DNA from: Candidatus Nanopelagicaceae bacterium
GTDB lineage: Bacteria; Actinomycetota; Actinomycetes; Nanopelagicales; Nanopelagicaceae
Assembly (NCBI GenBank): GCA_018883345.1
Contig: VEQG01000001.1
Location: 51,895 to 115,894 of the forward strand
Direction of reading: 5' to 3'
DNA: 64,000 bases
Of the stretch, positions 1 through 9,757 are shown piece after piece; within the stretch, counting starts at the first letter, position 1, and every line of letters starts with the position of its first letter. The translations under genes were made by a program, and so were the position numbers. Under the pieces are notes generated by a model. It made no database searches. It saw nothing but the letters and a program-made list of their open reading frames with translations, and was not told where the DNA came from.

Positions 1-450
1 ACCATTGTCCATTGGTGGGTTATGGCTTGCAGTAACCATAATTCCAACATGTGCACCTAATTTCTTAACTGCATGCGCAAGTACCGGAGTTGGGAGCGGT
101 CTTGGCAAGACGCTTACTTCAATTCCTGCGCCACTTAGAATCTCTGCGCTCTCTCTGGTGAAATCTTCAGATCCGTAACGAGCATCCCGTCCGATAACTG
201 CCGAAGTTAAATTTCGCTGCTTCATGTATTGTGCAATTGCTGCTGCGGTCCTTCCAACAACCGCGCGGTTCATTCCTGACGGACCAGGCGCAATCGGACC
301 TCGAAGACCAGCAGTGCCAAAAGTTAAAAAGCCATTAAATAATTTCGCTAGTGCAGCTTCATCATTTGAATCTAACAGATTCTGTAATTCAGCAGCGGTT
401 TTTGGATCGGGATCGTCAGCAATCCAATTTTCAATTTCGACTCGGTTCAC
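1..450 (-). CDS. pmmB: Phosphomannomutase/phosphoglucomutase (PmmB type), N-terminal part
   Basis: First 150 codons of an alpha-D-phosphohexomutase running off the left edge. The family interconverts sugar 1- and 6-phosphates through a bisphosphate intermediate in the cytosol, feeding sugar-nucleotide synthesis. Visible are the N-terminal FGTAGLRG segment (about residues 44-51) and the catalytic phosphoserine loop TASHNPP (about 140-146, Ser142). The metal and sugar loops lie outside the window. The GTG start at 450 is chosen because TAGATT sits 6 nt upstream, fitting leaderless transcription. It follows accA by 14 nt on the same strand. Phosphomannomutase versus phosphoglucomutase specificity cannot be told from this part. 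A second, different phosphohexomutase lies at 36557-37909. Confidence 0.85.
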   Translation of the reverse strand, partial: MNRVEIENWIADDPDPKTAAELQNLLDSNDEAALAKLFNGFLTFGTAGLRGPIAPGPSGMNRAVVGRTAAAIAQYMKQRNLTSAVIGRDARYGSEDFTRESAEILSGAGIEVSVLPRPLPTPVLAHAVKKLGAHVGIMVTASHNPPMDNG

Positions 451-456
451 GTACCT

Positions 457-462
457 AATCTA
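457..462 (-). promoter_or_regulatory. -10 box TAGATT, leaderless start of pmmB
   Basis: TAGATT on the minus strand ends 6 nt before the GTG at 450, so the transcript should begin at or next to the start codon. It lies in the 14-nt gap after accA. Confidence 0.5.
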
Positions 463-464
463 AT

Positions 465-2180
465 TTAGTCAGTAATTTCGCACAAACTAGTACCGCTTGC
501 GACGGTTTCACCAATCTCAGCTACTAATTTACTGATCTTCCCAGATTTATGAGCAGTAAGAGGTTGCTCCATCTTCATCGCCTCAAGCACGAAGATCAAA
601 TCGCCTTTCTCAACCGAATCTCCCTCTTTAACTGCAATTTTCACAACCGTTCCTTGCATTGGAGCCAGCAATCCATCTCCGGTCGCACCACCACTTGCAC
701 CTTTTCTGGCTCGATGGCGTTTATGAACAGGCTCAGGAGCATGAACTAGTACTTCGAAGCGATGGCCATTTACCTCTGTAATTATGTGCTCTGGCGCCGC
801 ATGTGTCTGTACAACTGGTGCGCTAGCTTTGTATTCAGGAATTTCGTTTACAAATTCATTTTCAATGTAGCTGGTGTAAACCTTAAAGTTTTTAGTGTAA
901 TTATCATCCTCAAGAATTGCGCGATGAAAGGGAAGTGCAGTGGCTAATCCTTCGATTTTGAACTCTTGCAGAGCGCGTCTTGAGCGGTTGATCGCCTCTT
1001 CACGTGAACTTCCAGTGACAATTAATTTTGCAAGTAAGGAATCGAAATTCCCACCGATTGAGTCATCTTTTTGGAAGCCCGCATCTACTCGAACGCCAGG
1101 TCCGGTTGGCAACTGCCATTGAGTTATTTGACCAGGCGCAGGTAAAAAGCCTCGACCTGGATCCTCTCCATTAATGCGAAATTCAATGGAATGTCCTCTA
1201 ATTTCAGGATCACCAAAACCTAGAGTTTCACCTTCGGCAATTCGGAATTGTTGACGAACTAAATCAAGTCCAGTTACCTCTTCAGAAACCGGGTGCTCCA
1301 CCTGTAGTCGAGTATTTACTTCAAGGAAAGAGATGGTTCCATCAAGTCCAACCAAGAATTCGCAAGTACCAGCACCGACATAACCTGCTTCCTTCATGAT
1401 GGCTTTACTTGCTCGATATAACTCTTCATTCTGCTCTTTGCTCAAGAATGGCGCGGGCGCTTCTTCAACCAGCTTTTGATGGCGACGTTGTAATGAACAA
1501 TCTCGAGTTGAAACAACTACTGCATTGCCATGTTTATCAACGAGAACTTGAGTTTCGACATGTCTAGGCTTATCTAAATATCTCTCAACAAAACATTCTC
1601 CTCGACCAAATCCAGCAATCGCTTCGCGGACCGCCGATGCATAAAGTTCCGGTATTTCTTCGAGCGTTCTTGCGACTTTTAAACCACGACCTCCGCCGCC
1701 ATGTGCAGCTTTAATCGCTACCGGCAAACCATGTTCCTTGGCAAAAGCGATAACTTCTTCATGAGATGAGACGGGATCTTTAGTTCCGGCTACCAAAGGT
1801 GCACCAGCTGCAGAGGCAATTTTTCTTGCAGAAACTTTATCGCCGAGTGCACGAATTGCAGACGGTGGTGGACCAATCCAAATTAAACCTGCGCCAATAA
1901 CTGCTTCAGCAAAATCAGCATTTTCAGATAAGAATCCGTATCCAGGATGAACGGCATCTGCGCCAGATTCTTTTGCGACGCTAATTAATTTTTCAATATT
2001 TAGATAAGTCTGTGCTGCAGTTAAACCTTTTAGTGAAAAGGCCGCATCAGCCATTGACGCATGAATAGAAGTGCGGTCTTCATCTGAATAAACTGCGACA
2101 GATTCAATTCCGTGATCTCGGCAGGCACGGATTACTCGAACCGCAATCTCGCCACGGTTAGCTATAAGCACGCGTTTCAT
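465..2180 (-). CDS. accA3: Acyl-CoA carboxylase alpha subunit (biotin carboxylase plus biotin carrier)
   Basis: 571 residues. Carboxylates its own biotin with ATP and bicarbonate; the beta subunit at 2969-4540 then moves the carboxyl group to acetyl- or propionyl-CoA, giving malonyl- or methylmalonyl-CoA for lipid synthesis. Order: biotin carboxylase N domain (about 1-110), ATP-grasp with the glycine-rich HGGGGRG loop near 160, biotin carboxylase C domain (about 330-440), a variable linker, and a biotinyl domain with EAMKM near 534-538 whose lysine (about 536) is the biotinylation site. Start ATG overlaps the maf stop in ATGA, so translation is probably coupled. Last gene of accD-accE-maf-accA; its ligase birA is divergent from the operon. 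Acetyl versus propionyl specificity rests with the beta subunit. Confidence 0.95.
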   Translation of the reverse strand: MKRVLIANRGEIAVRVIRACRDHGIESVAVYSDEDRTSIHASMADAAFSLKGLTAAQTYLNIEKLISVAKESGADAVHPGYGFLSENADFAEAVIGAGLIWIGPPPSAIRALGDKVSARKIASAAGAPLVAGTKDPVSSHEEVIAFAKEHGLPVAIKAAHGGGGRGLKVARTLEEIPELYASAVREAIAGFGRGECFVERYLDKPRHVETQVLVDKHGNAVVVSTRDCSLQRRHQKLVEEAPAPFLSKEQNEELYRASKAIMKEAGYVGAGTCEFLVGLDGTISFLEVNTRLQVEHPVSEEVTGLDLVRQQFRIAEGETLGFGDPEIRGHSIEFRINGEDPGRGFLPAPGQITQWQLPTGPGVRVDAGFQKDDSIGGNFDSLLAKLIVTGSSREEAINRSRRALQEFKIEGLATALPFHRAILEDDNYTKNFKVYTSYIENEFVNEIPEYKASAPVVQTHAAPEHIITEVNGHRFEVLVHAPEPVHKRHRARKGASGGATGDGLLAPMQGTVVKIAVKEGDSVEKGDLIFVLEAMKMEQPLTAHKSGKISKLVAEIGETVASGTSLCEITD

Positions 2181-2782
2181 TTTGCTCCGATCTTCTTAGC
2201 TGCTGGCCATGGATAGCCTAAGTGCTCCAAACTCTTACGCAAATAGGCCATAGAAATTCCAACCACATTTGTGTAATCACCATCGATCCCTGCAATTAAA
2301 GGTGAACTAAAGCCATCTAAAGTAAAGCCTCCTGCGACTTTTAATGGCTCACCGGTTGCTACATAATCTTTGATCAACTCTTCATCTAAGGTTTCAAAAG
2401 TTACTGAAGTGGTTACACGATCTGCCAATTCTCGACCTTGTTTTGTGTCAATAATGCAATGGCCGGTATGCAAGAGACCAGTTTTCCCACTTAAACGTTT
2501 GGCGCGCTCAATTGCAATTTCGGTAGTTGCGGGTTTACCAAATGATTCACCTTCAAACTCAAATGTGGAATCGCAAGCAATAATTATTGAATCGTCGCTC
2601 ACCATTTCTCTAACTGTGTGTGCCTTTGTGATTGCAAGTGCAATCACCATGTCCACTGGTGACATGGCATTAAAATGATCGGTTTCTTCATCAACATTGC
2701 TAATGATAATTTCTGGATGCAATCCAGCGCTCTCGAGCAAACGTTTACGAGATGGAGATTGAGATGCAAGAATCAATCGCAT
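2177..2782 (-). CDS. maf: Maf nucleotide pyrophosphatase
   Basis: 201 residues from ATG 2782. Maf proteins hydrolyse non-canonical or surplus nucleoside triphosphates to monophosphates, a housecleaning role. The N-terminal [14 protein letters not shown] motif is the family signature; the conserved acidic segment IIACDSTF is near residue 70, and GGFTLDG near 167 matches the C-terminal substrate region. The longer open frame back to 2833 was rejected because it runs into the accE coding region; ATG 2782 lies one base after the accE stop. The gene ends in an ATGA overlap with accA. The position inside the acyl-CoA carboxylase operon is shared with Mycobacterium, so this is an old linkage and not a new insertion. 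Confidence 0.9.
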   Translation of the reverse strand: MRLILASQSPSRKRLLESAGLHPEIIISNVDEETDHFNAMSPVDMVIALAITKAHTVREMVSDDSIIIACDSTFEFEGESFGKPATTEIAIERAKRLSGKTGLLHTGHCIIDTKQGRELADRVTTSVTFETLDEELIKDYVATGEPLKVAGGFTLDGFSSPLIAGIDGDYTNVVGISMAYLRKSLEHLGYPWPAAKKIGAK

Positions 2783-2783
2783 G

Positions 2784-2972
2784 TTAGATATTTCGTCCCG
2801 CCCCAAACTTAATTGCTTGTGGCATTGGAGCACGCATGATTGGTTGCGCCCAAGTACTACGTTTAACTACCGGATCTTTCTCTACTCTTTTGTGTTGATT
2901 TAGTACTTGCGTCAGAATCGCCAACTCTTCTTTGCTTGGCTTCCCACTAATAATCGTAAATTTAACGGTCAT
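2784..2972 (-). CDS. accE5: Acyl-CoA carboxylase epsilon subunit
   Basis: 62 residues. Small actinobacterial subunit that promotes association of the biotin-carrying alpha subunit with the carboxyltransferase. The sequence begins [20 protein letters not shown] and carries the conserved pattern of a beta strand followed by helix with GxPxxEE-like residues, then a basic and Trp-containing tail (STWAQP). Identification rests on this pattern and on position: start ATG overlaps the accD stop by 4 nt (ATGA), and the stop is one base before maf. Short for a typical family member, but the N-terminal core is complete. Confidence 0.85.
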   Translation of the reverse strand: MTVKFTIISGKPSKEELAILTQVLNQHKRVEKDPVVKRSTWAQPIMRAPMPQAIKFGAGRNI

Positions 2973-4540
2973 AGCGGAATATTTCCGTGTTTGCGAGGAG
3001 GCAAGGAATCTCGCTTGGTTTTCAACGTTCGAAGAACTTTTGTAATGTATTCACGAGATTGATTTGGCTCAATTACTGCATCAACAATTCCACGTTCTGC
3101 TGCATTGTATGGATTAGCAAGAGATTCATTGTATTCAGCAACTAATTGAGCTCGAAGCGCTTCTGGGTCTTTAGCTTCAGCGATTTCCTTGCGATAAAGA
3201 ATATTAACTGCGCCCTGTGCACCCATCACCGCGATTTCAGCGGTCGGCCATGCAAAAACTACATCGCCGCCAATTTGCTTAGAACCCATAACAATGTAAG
3301 CGCCACCATATGCTTTGCGAGTTACGAGCGTTACCAGAGGTACGGTGGCCTCTGCATATGCATAAAGCAATTTAGCGCCACGACGAATGATGCCATCCCA
3401 CTCTTGTTCTGTTCCAGGTAGAAAGCCTGGTACATCTACAAGGGTGACAATTGGAATATTGAATGCATCGCAGAAACGTAAGAATCTGGCAGCTTTTTCT
3501 GAAGAATCTATATCTAAAGTTCCAGCTAATTGCTGTGGTTGGTTTGCAATAATTCCAATGGTTTCGCCTTCGATGCGACCATAACCAACAATAATATTTG
3601 GCGCAAAGTTCGCATGAATTTCTAAAAATTCTCCTTCATCAAGCAACGCATGTATAACGGTCTTCATGTCATATGGCTGATTAGGCGAATCCGGGATTAA
3701 GGTATCAAGCGCGGTATCGGTAGCTTTACGTGCAAGTGTTTCAGTTGCAGGTAAATGTGGGGCTCCATCCATATTATTACTTGGTAAATAGGAGAGCAGC
3801 GCTTTTACATAATCAATCGCATCTTCCTCAGATTCCGCCAAGTAATGTGCGTTACCGGTCTTGGACGCATGAGTATGAGCACCGCCTAGCTCTTCCATTC
3901 CAACTTCTTCGCCAGTTACGGTTTTAATAACATCTGGACCAGTGATAAACATGTAAGACTTTTCATTGACCATTACAGTGAAATCTGTAAGGGCAGGAGA
4001 GTAAGCCGCACCGCCGGCGCATGGTCCAAGAATTAAGGTAATTTGGGGAATTACTCCTGATGATCGAGTATTCAAACGGAATATGTGGCCATATCCTCCG
4101 AGCGCTTGCACACCTTCTTGAATTCGAGCGCCACCCGAATCATTAATGCCAATAAGAGGCACTCCATTCTTAAGTGCGAACTCCATAATTTTTCGAATTT
4201 TTTCAGCCATAACTTCGCCGAGCGAACCACCGAAAATTGTAAAATCTTGTGAATAAACGGCAACGCTACGCCCGTCAATTGTTCCAAAACCAATAACTAC
4301 ACCGTCACCATATGGACGATTCTTTTCCATTCCAAATGAATAGGAACGATGGCGAGCGAACTCATCCATCTCTTGGAAAGATCCCTCATCGAGAAGAAGC
4401 GCGATACGTTCGCGCGCGGTCAGCTTGCCCTTTGCATGTTGTTTAGTCACCGCAGTTTCGGATGCCGCATGTACTGCCTCATCCAGTCTCGCGCGTAAAT
4501 CCTCAATCTTGCCCGCTGTAGTTTTCAGATTCTTGCTCAT
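2969..4540 (-). CDS. accD5: Acyl-CoA carboxylase beta subunit (carboxyltransferase)
   Basis: 523 residues, normal for the propionyl/acetyl-CoA carboxyltransferase family. Transfers the carboxyl group from biotin on the alpha subunit to acyl-CoA. Two crotonase-like halves are visible: the N-terminal half with [13 protein letters not shown] and [16 protein letters not shown], the C-terminal half with [19 protein letters not shown] and [11 protein letters not shown], which form the oxyanion holes. The ATG at 4540 is 6 nt from the minus-strand TACGGT, suggesting a leaderless start. First gene of a coupled operon accD-accE-maf-accA. The operon has the composition of the mycobacterial AccA3-AccD5-AccE5 complex, so propionyl-CoA is a likely substrate, but acetyl-CoA cannot be excluded. 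Confidence 0.94.
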   Translation of the reverse strand: MSKNLKTTAGKIEDLRARLDEAVHAASETAVTKQHAKGKLTARERIALLLDEGSFQEMDEFARHRSYSFGMEKNRPYGDGVVIGFGTIDGRSVAVYSQDFTIFGGSLGEVMAEKIRKIMEFALKNGVPLIGINDSGGARIQEGVQALGGYGHIFRLNTRSSGVIPQITLILGPCAGGAAYSPALTDFTVMVNEKSYMFITGPDVIKTVTGEEVGMEELGGAHTHASKTGNAHYLAESEEDAIDYVKALLSYLPSNNMDGAPHLPATETLARKATDTALDTLIPDSPNQPYDMKTVIHALLDEGEFLEIHANFAPNIIVGYGRIEGETIGIIANQPQQLAGTLDIDSSEKAARFLRFCDAFNIPIVTLVDVPGFLPGTEQEWDGIIRRGAKLLYAYAEATVPLVTLVTRKAYGGAYIVMGSKQIGGDVVFAWPTAEIAVMGAQGAVNILYRKEIAEAKDPEALRAQLVAEYNESLANPYNAAERGIVDAVIEPNQSREYITKVLRTLKTKRDSLPPRKHGNIPL

Positions 4541-4558
4541 GGGCTTACCGTACCTGCT
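4541..4558. promoter_or_regulatory. Divergent accD/birA promoter with overlapping -10 boxes
   Basis: The 18 nt between the two start codons hold both promoters. On the plus strand TACCGT (4546-4551) lies 7 nt before birA GTG; on the minus strand TACGGT (4552-4547) lies 6 nt before accD ATG. The two hexamers share five base pairs. RNA polymerase cannot occupy both at once, so expression of the biotin enzyme and of its ligase is probably mutually exclusive at any instant. Confidence 0.6.
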
Positions 4559-5281
4559 GTGGGTATCGAAGCGCTAAAAGTGGAAGCCATAAATTTAAAA
4601 GTTGCGCAGTACTGGTCAGTAAGCGTGACGGAAGAAACTACTTCCACCCAGATTGATTTAGCTTCAAATTTCGAAGCCGGAAAAGTTTTAGTTGCTGAAT
4701 TTCAAAGTTCAGGTCGTGGCAGATTAGATCGTAAATTTGAAGTACCACCAAGAAAAGGTTTGACCTTTTCATTTACTTTAGATTCAAGTAAATATGAACA
4801 TAATTTTGGATGGGTTCCACTTATTTCTGGTTTAGCAGTTGCTCGCGCAATAAATAAACATGCAGGAAAAGAAATAGTTGAACTTAAATGGCCAAATGAT
4901 TTAATTATTGATGGCAAGAAGTTAGCTGGGATATTAAGTGAGAAAAATGAAAAAGGCTTAATTGTTGGAATTGGAATAAATATCTATCAGTCACAGGATG
5001 AACTCCCTATAGAAAATGCGATTTCACTTTCAATGAAAACCAAAGTTGATCGAAGTGAACTCCTTATTATGATATTGAATGAACTTGGCGCCACCTTAAA
5101 CAATATTGAGGCAGAGAAAAATAATTATCGCAAAAGATGTTTAACTATTGGTAAGCAGGTAAGTGCTGCTTTGCCAACCGGAGAAATTATTGAAGATCTT
5201 GCAATTGGAATTTCAAATGAAGGTGCGCTCTTGCTAAACACACGGGAGATTAGGGTAGGAGATATTGTTCATTTAAGATGA
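4559..5281 (+). CDS. birA: Biotin-[acetyl-CoA-carboxylase] ligase, without DNA-binding domain
   Basis: 240 residues. Activates biotin with ATP and attaches it to the carrier lysine of the acyl-CoA carboxylase alpha subunit. The catalytic domain shows the [11 protein letters not shown] loop (near residue 55-65), [16 protein letters not shown] (about 115-130) and the GIGINIY segment; a small SH3-like C-terminal domain follows. The N-terminal helix-turn-helix of E. coli BirA is absent, so this is a monofunctional ligase and not a biotin repressor. GTG 4559 is favoured by TACCGT 7 nt upstream; a second in-frame GTG lies at 4580. Divergent from accD and followed after 4 nt by purK. Confidence 0.9.
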   Translation: MGIEALKVEAINLKVAQYWSVSVTEETTSTQIDLASNFEAGKVLVAEFQSSGRGRLDRKFEVPPRKGLTFSFTLDSSKYEHNFGWVPLISGLAVARAINKHAGKEIVELKWPNDLIIDGKKLAGILSEKNEKGLIVGIGINIYQSQDELPIENAISLSMKTKVDRSELLIMILNELGATLNNIEAEKNNYRKRCLTIGKQVSAALPTGEIIEDLAIGISNEGALLLNTREIRVGDIVHLR

Positions 5282-5285
5282 GCGC

Positions 5286-6392
5286 GTGAAGACATTCCCA
5301 CGTGTTGGAGTCATCGGCTCAGGTCAGTTAGCGCAGATGACTTTAGCTCCAGCGGCAGCGCTCGGAATTGAATTGGTTACCTTAGCCAATTCTTCAGAAG
5401 ATTCAGCCGCTCAAAGCTCTCCACATGTTGTCGGAGATTTCAAAGATATAGAAACAGTTCGTAAATTTGCCGCAAGTTGTGATGTCGTCACTTTCGAACA
5501 TGAATTAATTCCAATTTCAATAATTAGAACGCTAGAAAGTGAAGGCGTTAAATTCTTGCCATCTTCGAATGCCTTCCAATATTCGCAAGATAAAGCGCTT
5601 ATGCGTGCCAAGTTGTCACATCTACCAAACCCGAAGTGGCAAGTAGTTACTGAGGCACCAGAGTGGAACTATCCGGCGATTGCTAAATCAATTTCTGGTG
5701 GCTACGACGGCCGTGGAGTTTGGAAAGTTAACTCAAAAGCAGAGTTAATCGAATTGTTGAAAGAAGTTCCTAAAATATTACTAGAGGAATTGATTGAATT
5801 TGATTTTGAAATTGCAGTTATGGTTGCCCGTTCACCACATGGACAAGCTGCCACATGGGCGCCTACCCGAACTGTTCAGCGCGATGGCATTTGTATCGAA
5901 ACTGTTACCCCCGTTCCTGAGTTTTCAGCATCTCAATCAGAAGCTGCACAAAATTTAGCATTGCAGATTGCAGAAGAGATTAAATTGGTTGGAGTAATGG
6001 CGGTTGAAATATTTGTTAAGGGCGATGAGTTGCTAATAAATGAATTAGCTTTACGTCCTCACAATTCAGGTCATTGGACGATTGAAGGTTCCGTGACTAG
6101 CCAATTCGAACAACATCTTCGCGCAATCTTGGACTTACCTCTCGGAGAAACATCAATGGTCGCCAACTGGGCAGTAATGGGAAACATTTTGGGTGGAAGC
6201 AAGAGCGACATGTACAGACCATACTTACATTTGATGGCTAGAACTCCTGCCTTAAAGTTCCATCACTATCGAAAAGAGGTTAGACCGGGTAGGAAGATTG
6301 GCCACGTAACCATTACCGGCGATAACCTCGTAGAATTAAGAAGCGAAATTGATCATGCACTTGCATATATGAGCGGAGAGATTGATGAGTGA
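5286..6392 (+). CDS. purK: 5-(carboxyamino)imidazole ribonucleotide synthase
   Basis: 368 residues. ATP-grasp enzyme of purine synthesis that carboxylates aminoimidazole ribonucleotide to N5-CAIR, the substrate of PurE next door. Visible: N-terminal dinucleotide-like [11 protein letters not shown] (about 8-18), [13 protein letters not shown]-grasp loop near 136-145, and the metal-binding [14 protein letters not shown] segment near 252-265, all diagnostic for PurK. GTG at 5286 starts 4 nt after birA, so it is probably cotranscribed; the stop overlaps purE by 8 nt. The birA-purK-purE arrangement next to accD is conserved with Mycobacterium. Confidence 0.95.
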   Translation: MKTFPRVGVIGSGQLAQMTLAPAAALGIELVTLANSSEDSAAQSSPHVVGDFKDIETVRKFAASCDVVTFEHELIPISIIRTLESEGVKFLPSSNAFQYSQDKALMRAKLSHLPNPKWQVVTEAPEWNYPAIAKSISGGYDGRGVWKVNSKAELIELLKEVPKILLEELIEFDFEIAVMVARSPHGQAATWAPTRTVQRDGICIETVTPVPEFSASQSEAAQNLALQIAEEIKLVGVMAVEIFVKGDELLINELALRPHNSGHWTIEGSVTSQFEQHLRAILDLPLGETSMVANWAVMGNILGGSKSDMYRPYLHLMARTPALKFHHYRKEVRPGRKIGHVTITGDNLVELRSEIDHALAYMSGEIDE

Positions 6393-6891
6393 TGTAGCAA
6401 TCATTATGGGTTCAGATTCTGATTGGCCAATCATGGAAGCCGCAGCAAATGTGTTAGATGAATTTGGAATTACATACACCGCTGAAGTTTTGTCGGCGCA
6501 TCGAATGCCAATTGAGATGGCGGAATTCGCAAAGAGCGCTGCCAATAATGGCTATAAAGTGATCATCGCAGGTGCCGGCGGGGCAGCACATTTACCTGGC
6601 ATGGTCGCCTCTTTGACAGCGCTGCCAGTAATCGGAGTTCCAGTTGCCCTAGCAAATTTGGAAGGCATGGATTCATTACTTTCGATAGTGCAGATGCCAG
6701 CAGGCATTCCAGTTGCAACAGTTGGAATTGGTAATGCAAAAAATGCTGGAATATTAGCTGCTCGAATTTTGGCATCTGCAGATAGCGCGCTTCTTGAAAA
6801 AGTTGAATTGGCCATGAGCAAACTAAATGAAGAGGCAAAATCTAAAGGTGCGGCGCTTAAAGCCAAGCGCAATCAAAAAACTGGTTTTTAA
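6385..6891 (+). CDS. purE: N5-carboxyaminoimidazole ribonucleotide mutase
   Basis: 168 residues from ATG 6385 (a TTG three bases upstream is in frame but less likely). Converts N5-CAIR to CAIR in purine synthesis. Class I PurE signature: GSDSDWP near residues 9-15, SAHRMP near 41-46 with the catalytic histidine, and [11 protein letters not shown] near 71-81. Overlaps purK by 8 nt, so translation is coupled. Its 3' end overlaps the convergent CoA-binding gene by 4 nt. Confidence 0.95.
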   Translation: MSDVAIIMGSDSDWPIMEAAANVLDEFGITYTAEVLSAHRMPIEMAEFAKSAANNGYKVIIAGAGGAAHLPGMVASLTALPVIGVPVALANLEGMDSLLSIVQMPAGIPVATVGIGNAKNAGILAARILASADSALLEKVELAMSKLNEEAKSKGAALKAKRNQKTGF

Positions 6892-7286
6892 CGCTTCCTA
6901 TATTCAATAGCAGGGCAGCGATCCATTATCGCAAGTAATCCCGCAGCTTCAGCACGATCAACCGCTTCTTGATCGATTACATCCAGTTGTAACCAAACTG
7001 CTTTCGCGCCAATTGCAATCGCTTCATCGACTACTTTCCCAACCAATTTTGAATTAACAAAACAATCTACGACATCTATTGGAAAAGGTATTTCTGACAG
7101 TGTTTTGTAACCCATCTCTCCATGAACTTCTTCCGCTCTAGGATAAACCGGGACAATTTTGTGGCCTTTATCTTGAAGTAACTTGGCAACTCCGTATGCG
7201 GCACGCTCTGGATTATTGCCCAGACCAACCACTGCCCAAGTTTTCATGGCTAAAACCTGAGAGATGGTTTCTTCGTTAAAACTCAT
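6888..7286 (-). CDS. CoA-binding domain protein (YccU type)
   Basis: 132 residues from ATG 7286, which overlaps the ugd stop in ATGA; the longer open frame to 7328 lies inside ugd and is rejected. Rossmann-like CoA-binding fold as in succinyl-CoA synthetase alpha: [21 protein letters not shown] near the N terminus, [10 protein letters not shown], and [21 protein letters not shown] in the C-terminal half. Members bind CoA or NAD-like ligands; the biological role is unknown. Translationally coupled to ugd, but no functional link is evident. The end overlaps purE by 4 nt. Confidence 0.85.
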   Translation of the reverse strand: MSFNEETISQVLAMKTWAVVGLGNNPERAAYGVAKLLQDKGHKIVPVYPRAEEVHGEMGYKTLSEIPFPIDVVDCFVNSKLVGKVVDEAIAIGAKAVWLQLDVIDQEAVDRAEAAGLLAIMDRCPAIEYRKR

Positions 7287-8575
7287 GCACGTCCTAAGGC
7301 GTGAAAATCCCAACCAGCTGCCTGCCATTTTTCGCGATCTAACATGTTGCGTCCATCAAGAATTTTTGCCTGCTTTACTAATTTCTTTATTGCTGCAGGA
7401 TCGAGCTCTCGATACTCTTTCCATTCAGTTAGATGCAGAATCAAATCAGCACCAGATACGCACTCTTCTACTTTCTCAGCAAAGTTAAGTGCTGGGAAGC
7501 GTTTGCGCGCAGGCTCAATTCCCTTTGGATCATGAATAGTAACTTCTGCTCCGGCTGCATGTATTTGGGCTGCGATGTCTAACGCAGGGGAATCACGTAC
7601 GTCATCAGAGTCTGGTTTGAAAGTCGCGCCAAGAACTGCAATTTTGAAAGATTTTAGGTCAAGTCCCAACTCTTTCTCCACCAAATTTATTACGCGTTTG
7701 CGTGCCCGAAGATTAATTGCATCAATATCCTTCAAAAATTCGACAGCCTGTGATGCGCCTAGCTCTTCAGCACGGGCCATAAATGCGCGGATATCTTTTG
7801 GTAAACATCCGCCGCCAAAACCAATACCAGCTTGCAAGAAACGATTTCCGATTCTTGGGTCATAACCGATTGCTTTAGCAAGCACAGTTACATCACCACC
7901 AGTGGTTTCGCAGATTTCTGCCATAGCGTTAATGAATGAAATTTTGGTCGCTAAAAATGAATTGGCAGACACTTTTACCAACTCTGCAGTTGGAAGATTT
8001 GCACGGACCCATGGAGTGCCCTCTTTTAAGTTAACCGCATAAGCCTCTTTAAGAATTTCTTCGGCGCGGTCTGAAGTAACTCCAACCACCAAACGGTTAG
8101 GTCTCAATGTATCTTCAACTGCAAATCCTTCACGCAAGAATTCTGGATTCCATGCTAACTCTGTATGGGCTGGCATTTGTTTTGCTAACTCTTGTGCGGT
8201 GCCGACAGGAACTGTTGATTTACCCACTAAGAGCGATCCTGGCTTTGCAACTGCAGCAACAGCCGCAAATGCGCTTTTTACATAACTTAAATCTGCGGCT
8301 AGGCCATCTTTCATTTGTGGCGTTCCAACGCATATGAAATGCACATCGCAATCTGCAATTTCCGAGTAATCAGTAGTGAACTTTAATTTCCCGCCTTTTA
8401 CGTGCTTTGAGAGCAGTTCCGGAAGTTCTGGCTCATAGAAAGGAAGTTCTCCTTTAGATAGCGCTTCAATTTTGGCGGCATCACTATCGACACCAACCAC
8501 ATCTAGTCCAAGCTCGGCCATGCAAGCTGCATGGGTAGCACCTAAATATCCAGTACCAATTACCGAAATTTTCAT
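7283..8575 (-). CDS. ugd: UDP-glucose 6-dehydrogenase
   Basis: 430 residues, typical for the bacterial enzyme. Oxidises UDP-glucose to UDP-glucuronate with two NAD+. NAD-binding GTGYLG is at residues 7-12; the catalytic cysteine is Cys257 in FGGGCLPKD; the dimer domain has KVSANSFLATKISFINA (about 201-217); the C-terminal domain has ATFKPDSDDVRDSPALDI. The ATG at 8575 is 6 nt from TAGAAT (minus strand). Located next to an LCP ligase, a glycosyltransferase and a polysaccharide ABC exporter, so the uronate probably enters a surface glycopolymer (inference). Confidence 0.94.
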   Translation of the reverse strand: MKISVIGTGYLGATHAACMAELGLDVVGVDSDAAKIEALSKGELPFYEPELPELLSKHVKGGKLKFTTDYSEIADCDVHFICVGTPQMKDGLAADLSYVKSAFAAVAAVAKPGSLLVGKSTVPVGTAQELAKQMPAHTELAWNPEFLREGFAVEDTLRPNRLVVGVTSDRAEEILKEAYAVNLKEGTPWVRANLPTAELVKVSANSFLATKISFINAMAEICETTGGDVTVLAKAIGYDPRIGNRFLQAGIGFGGGCLPKDIRAFMARAEELGASQAVEFLKDIDAINLRARKRVINLVEKELGLDLKSFKIAVLGATFKPDSDDVRDSPALDIAAQIHAAGAEVTIHDPKGIEPARKRFPALNFAEKVEECVSGADLILHLTEWKEYRELDPAAIKKLVKQAKILDGRNMLDREKWQAAGWDFHALGRA

Positions 8576-8581
8576 ATTGTG

Positions 8582-8587
8582 ATTCTA
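8582..8587 (-). promoter_or_regulatory. -10 box TAGAAT, leaderless start of ugd
   Basis: TAGAAT on the minus strand ends 6 nt before ATG 8575. It overlaps the last codons and stop of the upstream LCP gene, so ugd can be transcribed separately from it. Confidence 0.55.
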
Positions 8588-9709
8588 ATACTTAATCTCT
8601 CCGCAAGGATTTTCATTTGCGGTACGCGTCTTGAATTTATCAACTATAGAAGGGGTAGCAGATGCCTTCTTCTTCTCTGTATTTGCTGATTTTGATGGCT
8701 TTACTTCATCTACAACTGGCAGATCATTTCGCAATCTTTCAAAGAGTTCTGGTGCCAGAGTTTCGTGCCAAATAACAACTGAGCCAACTCCTGCGGCATA
8801 GCCATTTGCAGTGCCAAGCGGAATGGTCATCGTGCGCATTTTGCCAGGCGCTAGATTTTTTATTTGCTTGGCAAGATTAACGATATCGCCTTGATCTAAA
8901 GTCTCATCTGTCTTTACAGTCTTAAATATGGCAGAGATTAAATCTTTAACTTTAAACGGATTTAACAAGACGCCAGTGCTGGTAGCTTTTCGGAAGACGG
9001 CAGAGACAAATTGCTGTTGTCTTTGCATGCGCCCAATATCTCCCAAACCATCAAAGTCTCTTGTACGTACATATTTAAGCGCTTCAATACCATTTAGCGT
9101 ATGTACTCCGGCCGACATAACTAAATGGCTCTTGGGATCATTAATCGGCACCTTGGAACAGACTTGAATTCCGCCAAGCGCATCAACTACATTCTTAAAT
9201 CCAGCAAAATTAACTTCAACATAATGATCAATTCTTAAATTGGTAGCCTTTTCAATCGTTTGAATAAGTAACGGGGCGCCACCCCAAGCAAAAGCTGCAT
9301 TTATTTTGGATTGCGTCTCTGAAATCTGAGTTTTTCCATCAAGGCTGGTATGTGCCGGAATGGTCACCAAACTATCTCTTGGTATTGAAATCACAACTGC
9401 GCGATCACGAGACTTGCTTATATGAACCAACATCATGGTGTCAGAACGAGCACCAGCTGCAGTTTTAGTTGAACCCACTCGAAGCAAACGTAGCTCCGCC
9501 GCAGTCAAACCTTCTCGCGTGTCTGAACCAACCACCAAATAAGTAACTGCACTTGATGCTTTTTCTGGGCGGTTAATTAAATTATCAAAGACCGTCACAC
9601 GACTAATGGCTCCACTAATGCGACCAAGCCCTAACCAAGCAAAGCCGGAAATTAAGACAATTCCGATTGATGCCCAGGTCAGGTATTTGATTGCTTTAGC
9701 TGATTTCAC
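8585..9709 (-). CDS. LytR-CpsA-Psr (LCP) family glycopolymer ligase
   Basis: 374 residues. LCP enzymes move lipid-linked glycopolymers onto peptidoglycan (or arabinogalactan in mycobacteria) outside the membrane. One transmembrane segment at about residues 11-33 follows a short cytosolic stretch (KSAKAIKYL). The LCP domain spans about 55-290 with GSDTR near 61-65, TMMLVHIS, the arginine motif SIPRDSLV and KYVRTRDFDGLGDIGRMQRQQ, which hold the catalytic Asp and Arg residues binding the pyrophosphate. The lysine- and serine-rich tail is low complexity. The start GTG lies 7 nt from TAGGCT (minus strand). Upstream partner of ugd. Confidence 0.92.
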   Translation of the reverse strand: MKSAKAIKYLTWASIGIVLISGFAWLGLGRISGAISRVTVFDNLINRPEKASSAVTYLVVGSDTREGLTAAELRLLRVGSTKTAAGARSDTMMLVHISKSRDRAVVISIPRDSLVTIPAHTSLDGKTQISETQSKINAAFAWGGAPLLIQTIEKATNLRIDHYVEVNFAGFKNVVDALGGIQVCSKVPINDPKSHLVMSAGVHTLNGIEALKYVRTRDFDGLGDIGRMQRQQQFVSAVFRKATSTGVLLNPFKVKDLISAIFKTVKTDETLDQGDIVNLAKQIKNLAPGKMRTMTIPLGTANGYAAGVGSVVIWHETLAPELFERLRNDLPVVDEVKPSKSANTEKKKASATPSIVDKFKTRTANENPCGEIKY

Positions 9710-9716
9710 GGGCGAA

Positions 9717-9722
9717 AGCCTA
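9717..9722 (-). promoter_or_regulatory. -10 box TAGGCT, leaderless start of the LCP gene
   Basis: TAGGCT on the minus strand, 7 nt before GTG 9709, in the 48-nt divergent gap shared with the glycosyltransferase at 9758. Confidence 0.5.
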
Positions 9723-9757
9723 CAAGAGCGAGCTTTAAGCGATAGCGTTTCCCCGTT

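Noticed and set aside
224..463. 79-residue open frame on the plus strand
   Set aside because: It is the antisense shadow of the phosphohexomutase gene, which has the clear catalytic loop on the minus strand.
4559..5281. BirA as biotin repressor of the divergent accD operon
   Set aside because: The protein lacks the N-terminal helix-turn-helix, and no biotin operator-like palindrome of the known kind is seen; the shared region is just the paired -10 boxes.
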